Counted from the stretch's first letter, positions 53,134 through 64,000 are shown. The stretch: DNA of 64,000 bases from Motacilla alba alba (GCF_015832195.1 NC_052046.1:30904911-30968910); one strand, 5' to 3'. The notes: a model not told the origin generated them from the letters alone. Numbers and translations are program-made.

Positions 53134-53600
53134 CCTGGGATGAGCCAGGCAAGACAGAGGCGGTGGCGACAGGCAGGAGGGCATTTCCACTGCAACTGAC
53201 CGGGCTGTAGCCTCAGTCTCAGCCCCGCTTCCTCCGCCAGCCCTCTATCCGCACGCCGTCCGGTCCACCCCCGGGAACGCCTCCCTTGGACAGCCAGGCA
53301 GTCAGGCAAGAAGAAAAGGGCGGTGGGACGGCCGAGCCCTCGCAAGAAGCAGGTACTTTCCTCACGTGTGATGGAGACCCAAACTTTCCACCGCCTTCCC
53401 TGGTGGCGGAGAGAGGGGCAGTGCTGACCCTCGGCCGCCCCAGGGGCTGCCCGAGCCCCCGCCGCCGCCCCCCGTGCCTCGGCGCCGTGTTGCCAGCGCA
53501 CCGCAGACGGAGGCAGAGGAGCCTTCCTGCCCGTGCAGATAAGGGGACAGGGTGCGTGCGTGCAGGTTGAAATCCCTTCCCTGTTCAGCATCCCTTCCGC
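53134..53600 (-). other. SEMA6A: Candidate noncoding first exon of SEMA6A (right-hand limit uncertain)
   Basis: The best minus-strand donor I found in the CpG island is at 53134/53133, where exon sequence ending CTCATCCCAGG meets GTGAGT. It lies at the gene-proximal edge of the island, as a first-exon donor should. Joining it to the exon 2 acceptor at 4411 would give a 5' leader. Weaker minus donors exist at 53351/53350 (CAC, GTGAGG), 55866/55865 (GAC, GTAAGC) and 56843/56842 (CCG, GTGAGA), so another first exon is possible. The transcription start, and therefore the 53600 limit, is a placeholder. Confidence 0.3.
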
Positions 53601-53670
53601 TCAGCATCATCCTGTTCCACGCTCAGCATCATGCTGTCCCCTCCTCGGCATTCCTCCCAACCTCAGCATC
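53584..53670 (+). repeat. Degenerate CTCAGCATC tandem array
   Basis: Five copies of a CTCAGCATC-like core occur at 16-22-bp spacing (53584, 53600, 53622, 53644 and 53662), with partly shared spacers such as CATCCTGTTCCACG. A short imperfect minisatellite inside the CpG island. Confidence 0.7.
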
Positions 53671-54879
53671 CGCGGCACGAAGGAGCCCCGCTCCCGGTTC
53701 CCGCCCGGCGTCCCCGGGCCCCGCCGCCGGCCCCAGCGGTCCGCCGCGGCGTGGGGCGTTTGCGGGGCGCCGCGTCGCCAGCCTGCAGCCCCTCCTGGAG
53801 GGCCAGCCCTGTTACTCGCCATTAAAAAAAACTTTCTCTTTTCCGCCGTTTCTCGCATTTGGCCCGGAGCCCGAGGGCGGAGAGGGGCTGAAGGAGCGAC
53901 AGAGAGAGTGCTGGGCCGAGGCAGAAGAGTTGCGCTGCCTTGCACGGCTTCCCGCTCGCCGGTCGGCCACGGAGGGGTCTGGCCTTGGCCAGCCTGTATG
54001 CCTGCGCTCCCCGGCCAAGGAGAAGCGGCTTGGCAGTGCCGCCGGCCCGCGGGGGAAGAAGCTTGAGGCGCCCGGCAGAAAGGGGCAGGGAGCATCCCTA
54101 CCCCAGAGTCGCCCTTCGCGGGGCTGAGGGAAGGCAGCTGGCAGCCCACCTTCACCGGGGCCACGAAGGAGAGGAAGGTAGACACTGTCCGTGGGGAGCG
54201 GGCGGGGAGGTGAGCCCGCGGCCCCAGCCCACGATCGCGAACAAAGCCCGCGGCTGCGCCTAGGGCTGCTCCGCGGAAGAAGTTGCCTCAATTCCCGGCC
54301 ACTTCCCCCAAAAAGCAGCGCCAGCCTCAGAAAAAAACAATAAAGAAATACATCGGCCGCGACCCAGCTCCTGCGCGAACAGCAGAGACGGCAGGGTTAC
54401 GCCTCTACGCGGAGCGCACACATAGTTCTTGTAACAAAGACCCCACCACCCAGCCCCACACGATGCCCGGAGGCCCCGGGGTACGCGCCCGGCGGCCCTG
54501 GCGGCGGCGTCCCGCGGCCGCCCAGCTCCCCACGGTGCCCGGGCGGGCGCGACCCCCTGCCAGTAAGGGTTCGGAGATGGGAGGCGAGGAGCCCCAGCAC
54601 AGCGCATGCAAGCCGCGCCAAGGGCTAGGGGAGGGAGGATAACATGTTAGGCAATTGCGGGGGGGAGGGAAGAAAAAGATGGGGGCCAAATAAAAAAGGG
54701 AAAAAAAGATGAAGCCACGAGATGCCGGGAAAGTGACAACAGCAAGCGCAGCGTGCACACTTGCGGGCGGCTCTCCTCCTCCCAAGGCGCTGCAAACGAT
54801 GTCGAGACAGAAGGCAGAAGCAGCCCGCCACAAACCACACACCACCCTAGCGGCTTCCGAGACGGCCAGGCGATCCGTG

Positions 54880-55175
54880 AGCCTTCCCTTCCGAGTAATC
54901 CCAAAACATATTATAGGGGTACGGACAGGGGGGTACTGTACCTTTTCGGTGCATGTATCTAGGCAGCTAGAGGACAACTAGCTGATGTAGTGTCCCATTT
55001 AGTAATCCATTTTAGGGGATCTCTCTGGGAAACTGGAGCCACTCTCTCTTTTGCAATCCTTTGTCATTACTACATATGTGCTTCCCGGGGGATGGTATAT
55101 TTAATATTTCTACTTTCTGAATTGCAAATGCAATTTGTTCATTTCCAATGATGGACGAAGAGGGGAGTGACCAGA
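54880..55175. promoter_or_regulatory. AT-rich segment embedded in the CpG island
   Basis: Almost 300 bases of ordinary AT content, including TATATTTAATATTTC and GAATTGCAAATGCAATTTG, interrupt the CpG island. There is no repeat signature. It could be a conserved regulatory module or part of a leader exon; the sequence alone does not decide. Confidence 0.3.
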
Positions 55176-55292
55176 GAGAAGAAAAAAAAAAAAGGAAAAA
55201 GAAAAAAAGAGCGTTAGCAACTCCTCTCCAGACCCAAATTCCACTACGGTTCCACTCCACTCCAGTAAGTCCCCTTCAGTCGAGCCTCGGGA

Positions 55293-55300
55293 GGTAAGTC
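55293..55300 (+). other. Strong plus-strand splice donor in the CpG island
   Basis: TCGGGAG followed by GTAAGTC is a near-consensus donor on the strand opposite to SEMA6A. Another candidate (CTCCA, GTAAGT) lies 30 bases upstream, and GGGGAG/GTGAGC occurs near 54210. These would suit a divergent noncoding transcript, but no downstream plus-strand exon was identified. Confidence 0.35.
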
Positions 55301-55476
55301 ATTTCGGGGTCTCCTGGTTCCTGGTCCCTCTCTACCAAAGTGCTCCCGGTGTGACGGCTGCTTCAGGAAAACTCCGAGGCTGGAGGTACTCGCGCCACGG
55401 CACGAAAGCGTAGTCGCTGCCCGCCTCGAGCTGCCGGGCATCGGACTGTGCGCGGCGAGGAGGTGGGAGCCGCTGT

Positions 55477-55518
55477 CTCTCTCTCTCTCTCTCTCTCTCT
55501 CGCTCTCGCTCTCGCTCT
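55477..55518. repeat. (CT)n / GAGA tract in promoter core
   Basis: About twelve CT units followed by CGCTCT units; on the SEMA6A strand it reads as a GAGA tract. Such tracts near vertebrate CpG promoters are often found in 5' leaders or core promoters. Confidence 0.9.
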
Positions 55519-55613
55519 CCCTGTCTCCCGCCGCTGCCGCTCTGTCTCCCGCCGCCCTCCCGGTACGCGGCTCCGCCGGCGGAGGCGGAGACAAAGCTCG
55601 GACTGGAGCGCAG

Positions 55614-55655
55614 CGGGCGGGCGGGCGGGCGGACGGACGGACGGACGGGCGGGTG
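55614..55655 (+). repeat. (GGGC)n(GGAC)n array with G-quadruplex motif
   Basis: GGGC units (55615-55630) give a canonical four-run G-quadruplex motif with one-base loops, followed by GGAC units and a GGGCGGGTGGG end. The G-rich strand is the template strand for SEMA6A. Confidence 0.92.
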
Positions 55656-55669
55656 GGACCCTGCTCCAC

Positions 55670-55770
55670 TCCGCGCCGCGCCCCGCCCCTCCCGCCGCCA
55701 CGGGCGGGGCACGCGCGCGGCCGCCCCGCCCCGCGGGGGGCGGGGGCGGGGCCGCGCCGGGCGAGGCGCG
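55670..55770. promoter_or_regulatory. Cluster of GC boxes
   Basis: Repeated CCCCGCCC, GGGCGGGGC and GGGGGCGGGG motifs occur in about 100 bp, typical of Sp/KLF-bound TATA-less CpG promoters. Position relative to a transcription start is inferred. Confidence 0.6.
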
Positions 55771-56750
55771 AGGGACCGCGGGCCGAGCGTCTTTCTGGGG
55801 CTCGCTGTGGGCGGCGCTGCCGCCAGCGACACCTTGGGGCTGGTTCCGAGCGTCAGAGGGCTTACGTCGAGCAGGTGTCTGCGGAGGGGACTCGCCGCCC
55901 CCGGCCCTCGCCCGTCTTCTCGGAGCTGTCGTCGCCTCTAACCATCACGGTCGTTCCGCGCCGGCAGGGCGCGGAGAGGCGGCGAGGGGCGGGGAGACGC
56001 CCGCGCAGCGGCGAGAGCACGGGGCGGGACAGGGGCAGCCGGCCGCCGTCCCCCGAAGGACTCGCCGCTCCTCCGCGGGATCTGGGGCTGCTGCGAAGCC
56101 CGGGGCGGCAGCGAAGCCCCGCGCACGGGGCCGGGACGGGCCGTACCCGCTTGGGCGCATCTCGGCCTTCTCCGGGGGAAAGCGGGGACGGGGGCTGCAG
56201 CTGGCGGCTGGCCGTCCGCTTGTCGCCTTTTCCCCCTTCCTACCGTCTCAGTCCCGCCTCGGTGGACGCTGGCTGCGCTAATCCCTGTCTCGGAGACGAT
56301 CCAGCTCCGGGAGCAGGAGCAAGCGGCGCTAATACACTAATCCCCCTCTCCCGTCCCCGCGCCGAGGCCCCTCGCCGCTGCCGCCGGCGGTAATCCTCCC
56401 GGCCCGGCCACGGGGCGGTGCGGGTCGGCGCTGGGCACCGCTCCCCACCCGCCGCGAAGGGGCCCCGCGCCGCCCCCGCCGCTGCGCTCCCGGGAAGGCG
56501 TCCCCGCGGCGGGAGGCGCGGAGGCTCCGCCGCGCCAGCCGACCCCTCCGGGGCGCTCGGCCTCTGCCTGCCGGCCTCCCGCCGGGGGCCCGAGCCACTG
56601 GCCCCTGATTCCGGCTCTCCGCTCCCTCGTGCTTCCCGCTCTTCCCGGCCCCCACTCTTCCCGCGTCCGGCTGACCTCTCAGAGCATCAGGGCTGGGACA
56701 GACAGGCTGCGGGAGCGGGCTACGCTGTAAACCCTGCAAAATAGTTCAAA

Positions 56751-59700
56751 GTCAGTGAGGTGAAAATCCGCGTTCGTTTCTTCGACAGTGGCATGTGACT
56801 CCTCCGGAGTTTTAACAGTAATTTCCACCCTCTAGATCTCACCGGAGTTAAGGCTGCGAGGAGAGCCTCTAGTTGTTTCAGCGTGAAGGTATCTTGTTTC
56901 CAGGGGATTCATTTACATGTGCAATTGCTTTAACATGATTTGTACTTTTTTTTCGGCCCCTAACCAGATAAGTGAAAGGACAGACTTCAACTAGGAGAAT
57001 TGCTTTCAGGTCACAAGTATGGCATTAAAATTAAAATAATGACTTATTTATGGCAGCTGTTTTTTTCTGCCTTTTATTTTCAGATAATGAAAGGACTGTA
57101 AGACATTGGTTTGGGATCTGTATTTGATTTGGGTCTAAAATTAACCACACATCCATTCAATTTCTAGTTGTTAGATTACAAGGGAAAACATTAATCTGTA
57201 TCAAGAAACAGTTTCTTCTTTCCTTTCTGACAGTTTAAACTGAATGTATACTTAGGGTAATTTTATGACCAAAGGAACGAAGACCTAAAATATATTTTCT
57301 TTCTTTTTTTTTTTTCTTTCTTTCCCTGAAAATCTAAAACAGAAGTGAGTTCTGCACCAAACTGTTATTGCTGGAGACAGATAAATTTTAGTGAAACAGA
57401 CTTCTAAATCTGAAAGCAATTAGAGAAACTCAACTGGTACAAATAATTTCTGGGTACCCAAGTGTGTGTCAGGGGGGTAAACCAGATGAATGCACCTTGA
57501 TTTGCCAAGACCCCTAACCCAATTTCCACAAAGAGGCCCTTGATCATATCATGGTACTTCCTCTTTCAGGAAACGAGAACAGAGACTGAACATAGTCAGG
57601 ACTTGTGGGGAATACCCATTTCACAATAGCTGAGGCTGACATTTGATCAGTTTATTATGTTCAATCACTACATACATTTTAAGGTGTTCAAAACTGCCAC
57701 CAACTTTGTTGTGGGTTTGAACTGGAAGCAGATATAGGTTTCGTCTTTGACATGTGCTTCAGCTACTTCACAAGTATTTCCGCAATACTGATTGGTTTAT
57801 TTTACCATTGCATTTCCTTACTAATCAAAAAAGGGTCTCTGACAGAGAATATTTCCCCCTCCTATATTTAGGCTTTTGAAAAATACAGACCAGATCTTTA
57901 TACAATGAAAGTTCTGGAAGAAGCAACACTAAAAATTCCTATTTTCCAGATAGTGGTACTTAGCTAAGGCATTAGTTACTAAAGGTTTTATATTCTGTGG
58001 TTTTTTACAAATTTTTTTTCATTCATCCATTTTCCCCTGGCTTTACTTTCCAAGCCTTTGCTGCATAACTTCAGTTAAATCATGCACTGTAGCCATTTTT
58101 CATTTAGCCCTCTGCTAAAATGACACCCAGCTCTTCTGTCCTTCATGATCTCTTGGTTTGCTCTACAAACTTTTAAGTGTCTTCATGGCTTGAAAACCCA
58201 CCCTCATTTTTACCTGATTCTCTGTTCCCTTTCTCACTCAATACTCTAATGAATCCAATGAACTATTATCCTCATCTTTTCTCTCTCACCAAGCTTTTTA
58301 GTCTATTTTTGTGGAACTTTAATGTCAATCTCAATTCTTCATGCTGTCAGATTTTCTGAAAACAGACACAACCTTACTTGTTTTGCCTAGGCTAGTTAAC
58401 AATTGTGGGCTACTCACACAGGCTTGGGGAAGGAAATTATTCCTCTTATTGATGGGAAAACACTTTTGGTTTTTTTATTTTCACTGTCTGCTTTTTGGCA
58501 GCCGCAGTGGCAGAGTGCGGTGGGTTTTCCCCTCAGGAATTTTTGGTGAGGTCTCCATGGAGCTGTGCATTTTAAAATCCTGATCTGGACAATTCACACA
58601 GGCTACAGAGAACTTCTCCAACTCCTTCCAACTGCTCTGCAAAGTAGGTCTTTAGCAAAAATTTGACTTTAGTTTGTGTGAAAATGTTACCCCTACTCCT
58701 GCTTAATCACATGTGAAATATGCCTGTGAGACAGCTGACCTGTATGGAAGAAGGGCATTTGTGTCTGCTTTGCTGGCAGCAGCTGCCTCTTTCAGTTGGG
58801 ATGTGCAAAGTTCAATGCTAGTTCGTGTGCTAAGCCCCACATGATATAATACATATTTTCTACTGTACTATCTTCCCAGATCCATGTGGTTGTTAATTAC
58901 AGCTCTCAGGAGCTGGGATGTTGTCGGTGTGCAATGGCATCTTGTTGAGCTCATCTCCATTCATTGCCTTCCTACACCAGAACATTCAACACATATGCAA
59001 TATATGCAATATTCCCCGATTCCAGTTGTTACTGTTAGATTCAGTTCAGCTTTTTCTTGCCACTGTTTCAAAAGCTCAAAATGCAGCAGGGTTTTATATT
59101 GTCAAGAAACAACACAAATGCCAGAGCAGCGGACTTCGACAGCTGTCTGGATGATGCAAGGGGGTTTTGCCCCAAGGAAGGTATGAGGTAGTTTTGATGT
59201 CCATGAGGGACTTAAAGGCTGTAATCTTAGGAGGGCTTGTACTCCTTTTTCCTCTCTCCTACCTGGGCATCAGCGGAAATGCTTTTATCCGTGGAGATAT
59301 GTTTCACTACAAATAAAAACAAAATGTTGAGTGCAGGCACATCTTAATATAAAGTAAGTGTTGACTTCTTTAATCTTATAGCAATACTGAAATCTCATCA
59401 AACTGCAAATATGATTTGTGTCAAGGCAAGATTATTGAATGCCTGGCAATGTAATTACTCCTACACAAAGAAAAATAAGATCTTTCTTTTAACTACTTCA
59501 GGGAAATTCATCAAACCTTTAAAATGTGGTTGAAAGTATGGAGATTTTTTATCAGCTTGTAGCTGTGTTTAGTGCAACTAAAGGAAACAAGACTTTAAAA
59601 ATCAACAGAGACCTAATTCTCACCCTCTTAGTGTAAAGTGACAATAGGTCTTTTGCCCAATTAACTTGTGCAGAGTGGGGCTCATAGTTTAAAGGTATGA

Positions 59701-62613
59701 ATGCTAGACATTTTACAGTTCTTTCTGAACATGTAAAATGAGATGAGATTAAGAATAATGACTATCCTCCATGGACATGATTTTCAATGGTTGGTGAATC
59801 CTTGCAAAATTCTTTCTGTAAATAAAGACCTTACCAGAAATGCCACATTTTTAGGTTGCTGGATGGCATATATGGATTTGCTTCTCTTAAACATTTTCTT
59901 CAGATATCTTCCGAGTGGATACTCAGATGACTATAGGTTGACATGGGATGTGCTCAGCAAGAAGCACCCAAAGTTCAGCAAAGTAGTTTGTAATACACCA
60001 GTGAAGGTTTTGCATCTGCTGGGAACCCAGAGTGTCTCTGTGCCAATTCTGTGCAGGTTGGTCTTTATAACTATGGAGGATTTTGGAAGGCAAGCAAGGC
60101 TGCAGAGCAGATGTTTTATGCAGGAGGCTGCCCTGGTCAGCTCCCACTGTACTGTGCCAGAAAAATCAGCAGAAATTCGTGCTGCACTGTGAGCAACATT
60201 CGCATGTCACTGTGTCATCCAGTTCCCAGAAGAGGAGAGTGTTACATGATGGTGAAATAAGCAGAGAAAACTGTGGATAGAGGCTGGACCATATGGTGAA
60301 GGGAGCAGCTCCCTGTGAAAAAAACAGAAAACCACGGAGCATGTAAGATCAATATAGGAAAGTGATGTAGAATTTAACAGTTGTTAAAACCAACAGAAAT
60401 TTGCAGTGATTCATTATCAAATTACTCTAAACACACACGGGCCAATCTTCCTGTTTAACATTTTAAATGGTAGTGCATCCATAATGATTTCACCTGCTCA
60501 TGATTTGCTTTGTAAAATTTCACTAGGAAAGGATTTTATGGTAGTTTTTAACTAGCCTGAAGAGCTCCACAGCAGAAATATAACTGATCTGTTGTATTCC
60601 ATAGGCACTAAAGTTCAAGTAACTAGAAAAATTATTTGCTATTGAACTCTATTGAATTTTCCATAAAGAGAAACTTAATATCTTCACGCATTGGCTGTTG
60701 ATGATCTCACATTAGTCTCTTGTAGTTAGAGTCTCTGAGAGGAAAATTAATCAGAAACTATAGAGAGAGCATCTAAAGAGAGTTTTCAAGGTTTCTTTCA
60801 CCTCAGTTTTGCTATGGGAGAAGAGAGCACACTTCTTTTTACTTCACTGTAAAAGTGAAGTGATTTTATTTCAAGTATTGTGCCCTATGTTTTTAGTTCA
60901 CTCTTTTAGAAGATCCACACCCCCAGCATTGTTTTTAGGTATTGCACCCTTTTTGAGTACAGTGAGGAACTGAACAGAATAAAATGTTTCTCTCAGCTGC
61001 TGTTTCTCTCTGTATGATTAAGTTTTGATTCTAACTACCGACTTGCCTGGAGAGTAAGTGAAGATGTCTCTCTGAAAGACTCTCTGAAAACTTGTAGAAT
61101 GTATTTTGATTGAAAAGTTATGTTAAATTCATAGTTTTCTTTAGATAAATCCTTGGTTCTCATCAGGACTCATTAAAATAAGGCTTGATCAAGAACTTAA
61201 GGAAAACAGTGAAGGGAGAGATTTATTTTTGGCTTTGCCTATGTTCTTGCAGTAGGTAAATGGGTTCAAAGTGAAACATTGCAGTGGCTCCCCAAAAAAA
61301 CAATGGACATTTCACATTTGTGTGGGGTAACTAAGTGTAAAATCATCATAATTGAAAAGACAGCACTGAAACAAGTAAATACTATAATAAAAATGTTTTA
61401 CATATAATTACAGCACCAAACTGATAACAAACCCAATTTCGAGTAAAAAGAAGTAGTTAGTTTAGTAAATCAGAATAATTACTTTCAGTGTTCCTTTAGC
61501 AGAACTGAGCCCTTAGGAACATTCAGTAAATGCAATTGCCAGGCAATACAATATTACCATATAGAAACTGCTAATGGTTTCAGTATCGGAAATAAAAAGC
61601 CTTTATTCCATCCTCCTATCCAACACACATACACAAACGCACATACAATTAATAACATTAATGCTTATCCAGCTGACTTTTTTCTTTTTTTATAACCCTT
61701 GAATTGATGGCAGTGGGTAGAAGAAACGGTTTGCAACTGACAAACTAAAAACAGGAAGGAGAAGGACAGAGGGGAAAAGAAAAGCCAGGACAAAATGGAA
61801 GAGTCTGGATGATGGCTCCAGCTGAGAAGATTTGTGAGTGTGCAGTGGGGAAGAAGGAGGGAAACCAGAGAGGGGTGATGGGTGAAGGAGATACACAGTA
61901 AGAGGACCAAAGAGAATGAGAAGCAAATAATCTCTATGTGCAGCAAAAGATTAGTGAGATAAAACAAAGCAATGAAAAAGGAATGGGATTGGTTAGACCT
62001 TGACCATTGAGCAGCTGATCAAAAATTATCTTTTTAGTCAGGTTTTATCTTTCAATCCTGAAAAATTACTGAATTAAAACAACAAGAAATGAGAGACTGA
62101 GTAGCTCTAGGTTTATACTTGTTTTTAAACAATATGAATATTTTTACATACTAAAGGAGGATCTGATGTCAAGCACATTATGGCCTGCTAAGATACAGAA
62201 GAGTGACTGAAAATGTGTTGACAGACACGACAGAGTCTTTGGGAAGAAGCTGTGTCCTGCTTTGCAGAGCAGTTTTCATCAGTGTCAGTCACCTCCTAAC
62301 ACAGCCTGATGAGTTATTTGGACCCAATTCTGTGTGGAAAAAGTGACACAGAATAACCAGGAAATAACAGTGCTCCAGGACACTGGATCACTCTAGAAAG
62401 GCAGCAGGTTGACAGTCATCATCTCTGATGGGTGGGTTCGATGGAGTTTGGCCCCTCTTGGCTCACAGCTGTGAGCAAGGTTAAATCAGCAGGTGAAAGG
62501 AAACAAGTCTCTCACATCCTCCCTGTGCACCTTCCCTCACCGAGGCTGACTTTATGTCCCTGGTCTCTCACAGAGAAGAGCAGAAATTTATTTGTCTCAA
62601 ATGGAAAACATGG
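56751..62613. other. Flanking DNA upstream of SEMA6A
   Basis: AT-rich sequence beyond the CpG island with a pyrimidine run at 57295-57326 and several short open frames, the longest 149 codons on the plus strand at 59743-60192. None resembles a known protein and none has a supported splice context. No RNA gene was recognised. Confidence 0.6.
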
Positions 62614-62883
62614 TGTTATAGATGAGTAATGTGATGATCGGCTCTCACAATTAAGAGATGGATATTAGGTGTATGTGTAGTGATGTTACTGTAAAATGTC
62701 CTCCCATAGTCTTCTTTCCCCTCCCCCTTGTAATAGTCAGGGCATTTGGGGAGGGCCGGCGGCTTATTACTAGCAGGCATGGCAAAGCAACGCCTGACCT
62801 CCAATCAAGATGTAAGAAAGTAATCTCCCCCCATGGATGGCTAAGAAGGAGTTGACTGACAAAACTTTGGGATGGGTTAAGGA

Positions 62884-62890
62884 TATAAAA
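62884..62890 (+). promoter_or_regulatory. TATA box of the LTR
   Basis: TATAAAA followed by GGCAGAGC, about 107 bases before the AATAAA signal, in the expected U3 position. Confidence 0.75.
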
Positions 62891-62996
62891 GGCAGAGCAT
62901 CCACTTTGTAGCCAAGTATGTGGGTGCTGGTTACTAGGATGCTCAGTGCTGTAATTTTTCCTTATTATTTCCTTTGTTGTGTTTTTGTGAAGATTT

Positions 62997-63002
62997 AATA
63001 AA
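62997..63002 (+). terminator. Polyadenylation signal of the LTR
   Basis: AATAAA, 36 bases before the element's 3' end, in the expected R region after the TATA box. Confidence 0.75.
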
Positions 63003-63042
63003 CCTTTGAAATTTTAAAAGTGAGCTTCGTTTCTCACAATGG

Positions 63043-64000
63043 GATGGGCCATAAATTTGCAGCATGGTGTGGTTTTTATGGGTTACAGTGGGGAGTTGAT
63101 GGAGTCTCCTGAGTGATTTCTGGAATGCTGTCTAGCAAAGACAGCAAAATCAGAAAAAAGAGCAGAAATTTATATTTTCCTTAATTTGCTTAATCCTTTT
63201 TCCTAAGAGGTGCTTCTAGCTCTAGTTTCATTAACTGGTGTAGAAAGGTCTCTCTTATGAATATTATTATCTTCAGAATAATAAAGAATTCTGGAGACGC
63301 AGATTTGTAAGTCTGGATTTTTCCAGATAATTATCTGAACTCTGCCAATGGTACTTCTATTCAAAAGAGTTTGACTCAGTAAGAAGTTGAACTGAAGCTC
63401 ATGCAGGTAGGTGAGGAATTAGGTGTTACTGTGTGCAGTTGTGATAGCCTCTGGCCCATCTGATGAGGATGATGAGAGGTGCAACCCCTCCCTTCTTCCC
63501 TCCTTCTAGGCTCCTGGTAGTCTGGAGTTTCCTGGTGATTGTTAGAGCTGAAAAGCATTTGCTAATGAAGACTGCACTATTAACAGGGAACAAGGGAAGG
63601 AGAGCAGAGACTTCCTGTGTTTGCTCATTCCTGGCAATCATTACCTAGCTGCTGCTCCCAACTGTGACTCTCCCAGGTAAATCACAGCCTAGACATTCCA
63701 GTTCTGCCTAACTGAGTTTCAGTCACTCTGCTGCCCTGATATTAGTGCAGCAAAATTGAGAGGAAGTGAGTGAAAGCCATTTGGAAGATTAGTCACTGTT
63801 TCAACATAAAGGACAAGAGACCACGCAGAAATTGACTGCAGGGAGAAGTCTGATTAACTCACCGTGAAAAGAGGGTTTCCACTGTTTGAAGATGCATATT
63901 TGATTTCTGACTCAAACCATTGTCCTTTCTGTAAGCCACAATACCAAACTTTTTACCTTTCTCTTAGAGTGTACTTACCCAGTGCATGTGTGGAAGTTTA
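63043..64000. other. Flanking DNA beyond the LTR
   Basis: AT-rich unique sequence to the end of the window. No retroviral internal region, exon or RNA gene was recognised. Confidence 0.6.

Larger units (their letters stand above)
53140..56750. promoter_or_regulatory. CpG island, likely SEMA6A promoter and 5' region
   Basis: About 3.6 kb of GC-rich sequence with abundant CG dinucleotides, against AT-rich DNA on both sides. It is the only large CpG island in the window and lies upstream of the first SEMA6A coding exon, which must be preceded by at least one noncoding exon. The densest part, about 55.5-56.6 kb, has many GGGCGG/CCGCCC GC boxes, a (CT)n tract and G-rich repeats. Long Arg/Pro/Ala-rich open frames on both strands are a composition effect. 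I infer that SEMA6A transcription starts inside it; the exact start cannot be read from sequence. Confidence 0.8.
62614..63038 (+). mobile_element. Solo LTR of an endogenous retrovirus
   Basis: A 425-bp element starts TGTTATAGATGAG and ends GTTTCTCACA, so it has TG...CA ends with TGT/ACA inverted tips. It is flanked by a 4-bp direct duplication, ATGG, at 62610-62613 and 63039-63042. Inside are a TATA box (TATAAAA, 62884-62890) and a polyadenylation signal (AATAAA, 62997-63002) in the order U3-R-U5, giving plus orientation. No primer-binding site or internal gene follows, so it is a solo LTR left by recombination between the two LTRs of a provirus. The complete ends and intact target duplication suggest a fairly young insertion. 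The sequence reminds me of passerine LTR families; a 4-bp duplication fits a gammaretrovirus-like (class I) integrase. Confidence 0.9.

Noticed and set aside
53533..54291. Overlapping 160-190 codon frames on both strands near 53.5-54.3 kb
   Set aside because: Same composition effect; frames on both strands stay open together and no known protein is seen.
55448..56393. Open frames of 246-277 codons on the plus strand of the CpG island
   Set aside because: They overlap each other in different frames and consist mainly of Arg, Gly, Pro and Ala, as expected where GC-rich DNA lacks stop codons. No domain is recognisable.
59743..60192. 149-codon plus-strand open frame upstream of SEMA6A
   Set aside because: No recognisable motif, no splice or promoter context, and a length not exceptional for a 64-kb window.
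62510..63180. Full-length provirus
   Set aside because: No primer-binding site, coding region or second LTR is present; the matching ATGG duplications directly abut both ends of one LTR.

Overview
The window is vertebrate nuclear DNA, most likely from a bird. It is AT-rich, almost gene-free, and contains 3' ends of CR1 (chicken repeat 1) LINEs, a well-preserved LTR of avian endogenous-retrovirus type, long microsatellites and one large CpG island. A songbird is plausible from the LTR, but that is recall and not a search result. No bacterial-style genes, rRNA, tRNA or CRISPR arrays are visible. The many short open reading frames are what random AT-rich or GC-rich sequence produces.

The only protein-coding gene I can name is SEMA6A (semaphorin 6A), on the minus strand. 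Two of its exons are unambiguous. Exon 2 (4274-4411) carries the start codon, the signal peptide and residues 1-33. Exon 3 (1819-1936) carries residues 34-72 and part of 73, which open the sema domain. Both have good splice sites, the exon2-exon3 junction keeps frame, and the amino acids match semaphorin 6A closely. Exon 4 and the rest of the gene lie beyond position 1.

Layout from left to right: 1-1818 is part of intron 3; exon 3; 1937-4273 is intron 2; exon 2; then about 49 kb of intron 1 up to a CpG island at about 53.14-56.75 kb. This island is the likely SEMA6A promoter and untranslated first exon. It holds GC boxes, a (CT)n/GAGA tract, a G-quadruplex motif, a strong minus-strand splice donor at 53134/53133 and strong plus-strand donors, so divergent (antisense) transcription is possible. 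From 56.75 to 64 kb is upstream flanking DNA with a solo LTR at 62614-63038, bounded by a 4-bp target duplication.

Intron 1 contains two CR1 fragments, a probable ancient SINE/LINE remnant, several microsatellites (the largest is a perfect CTCTT array of about 112 bp), a second small CpG-rich patch at 42.58-42.90 kb that could be an alternative promoter or enhancer, several perfect short palindromes, and segments that look like conserved developmental noncoding elements. I found no convincing undescribed system. The most useful leads are the promoter architecture, the intronic CpG patch and the candidate regulatory elements in intron 1.
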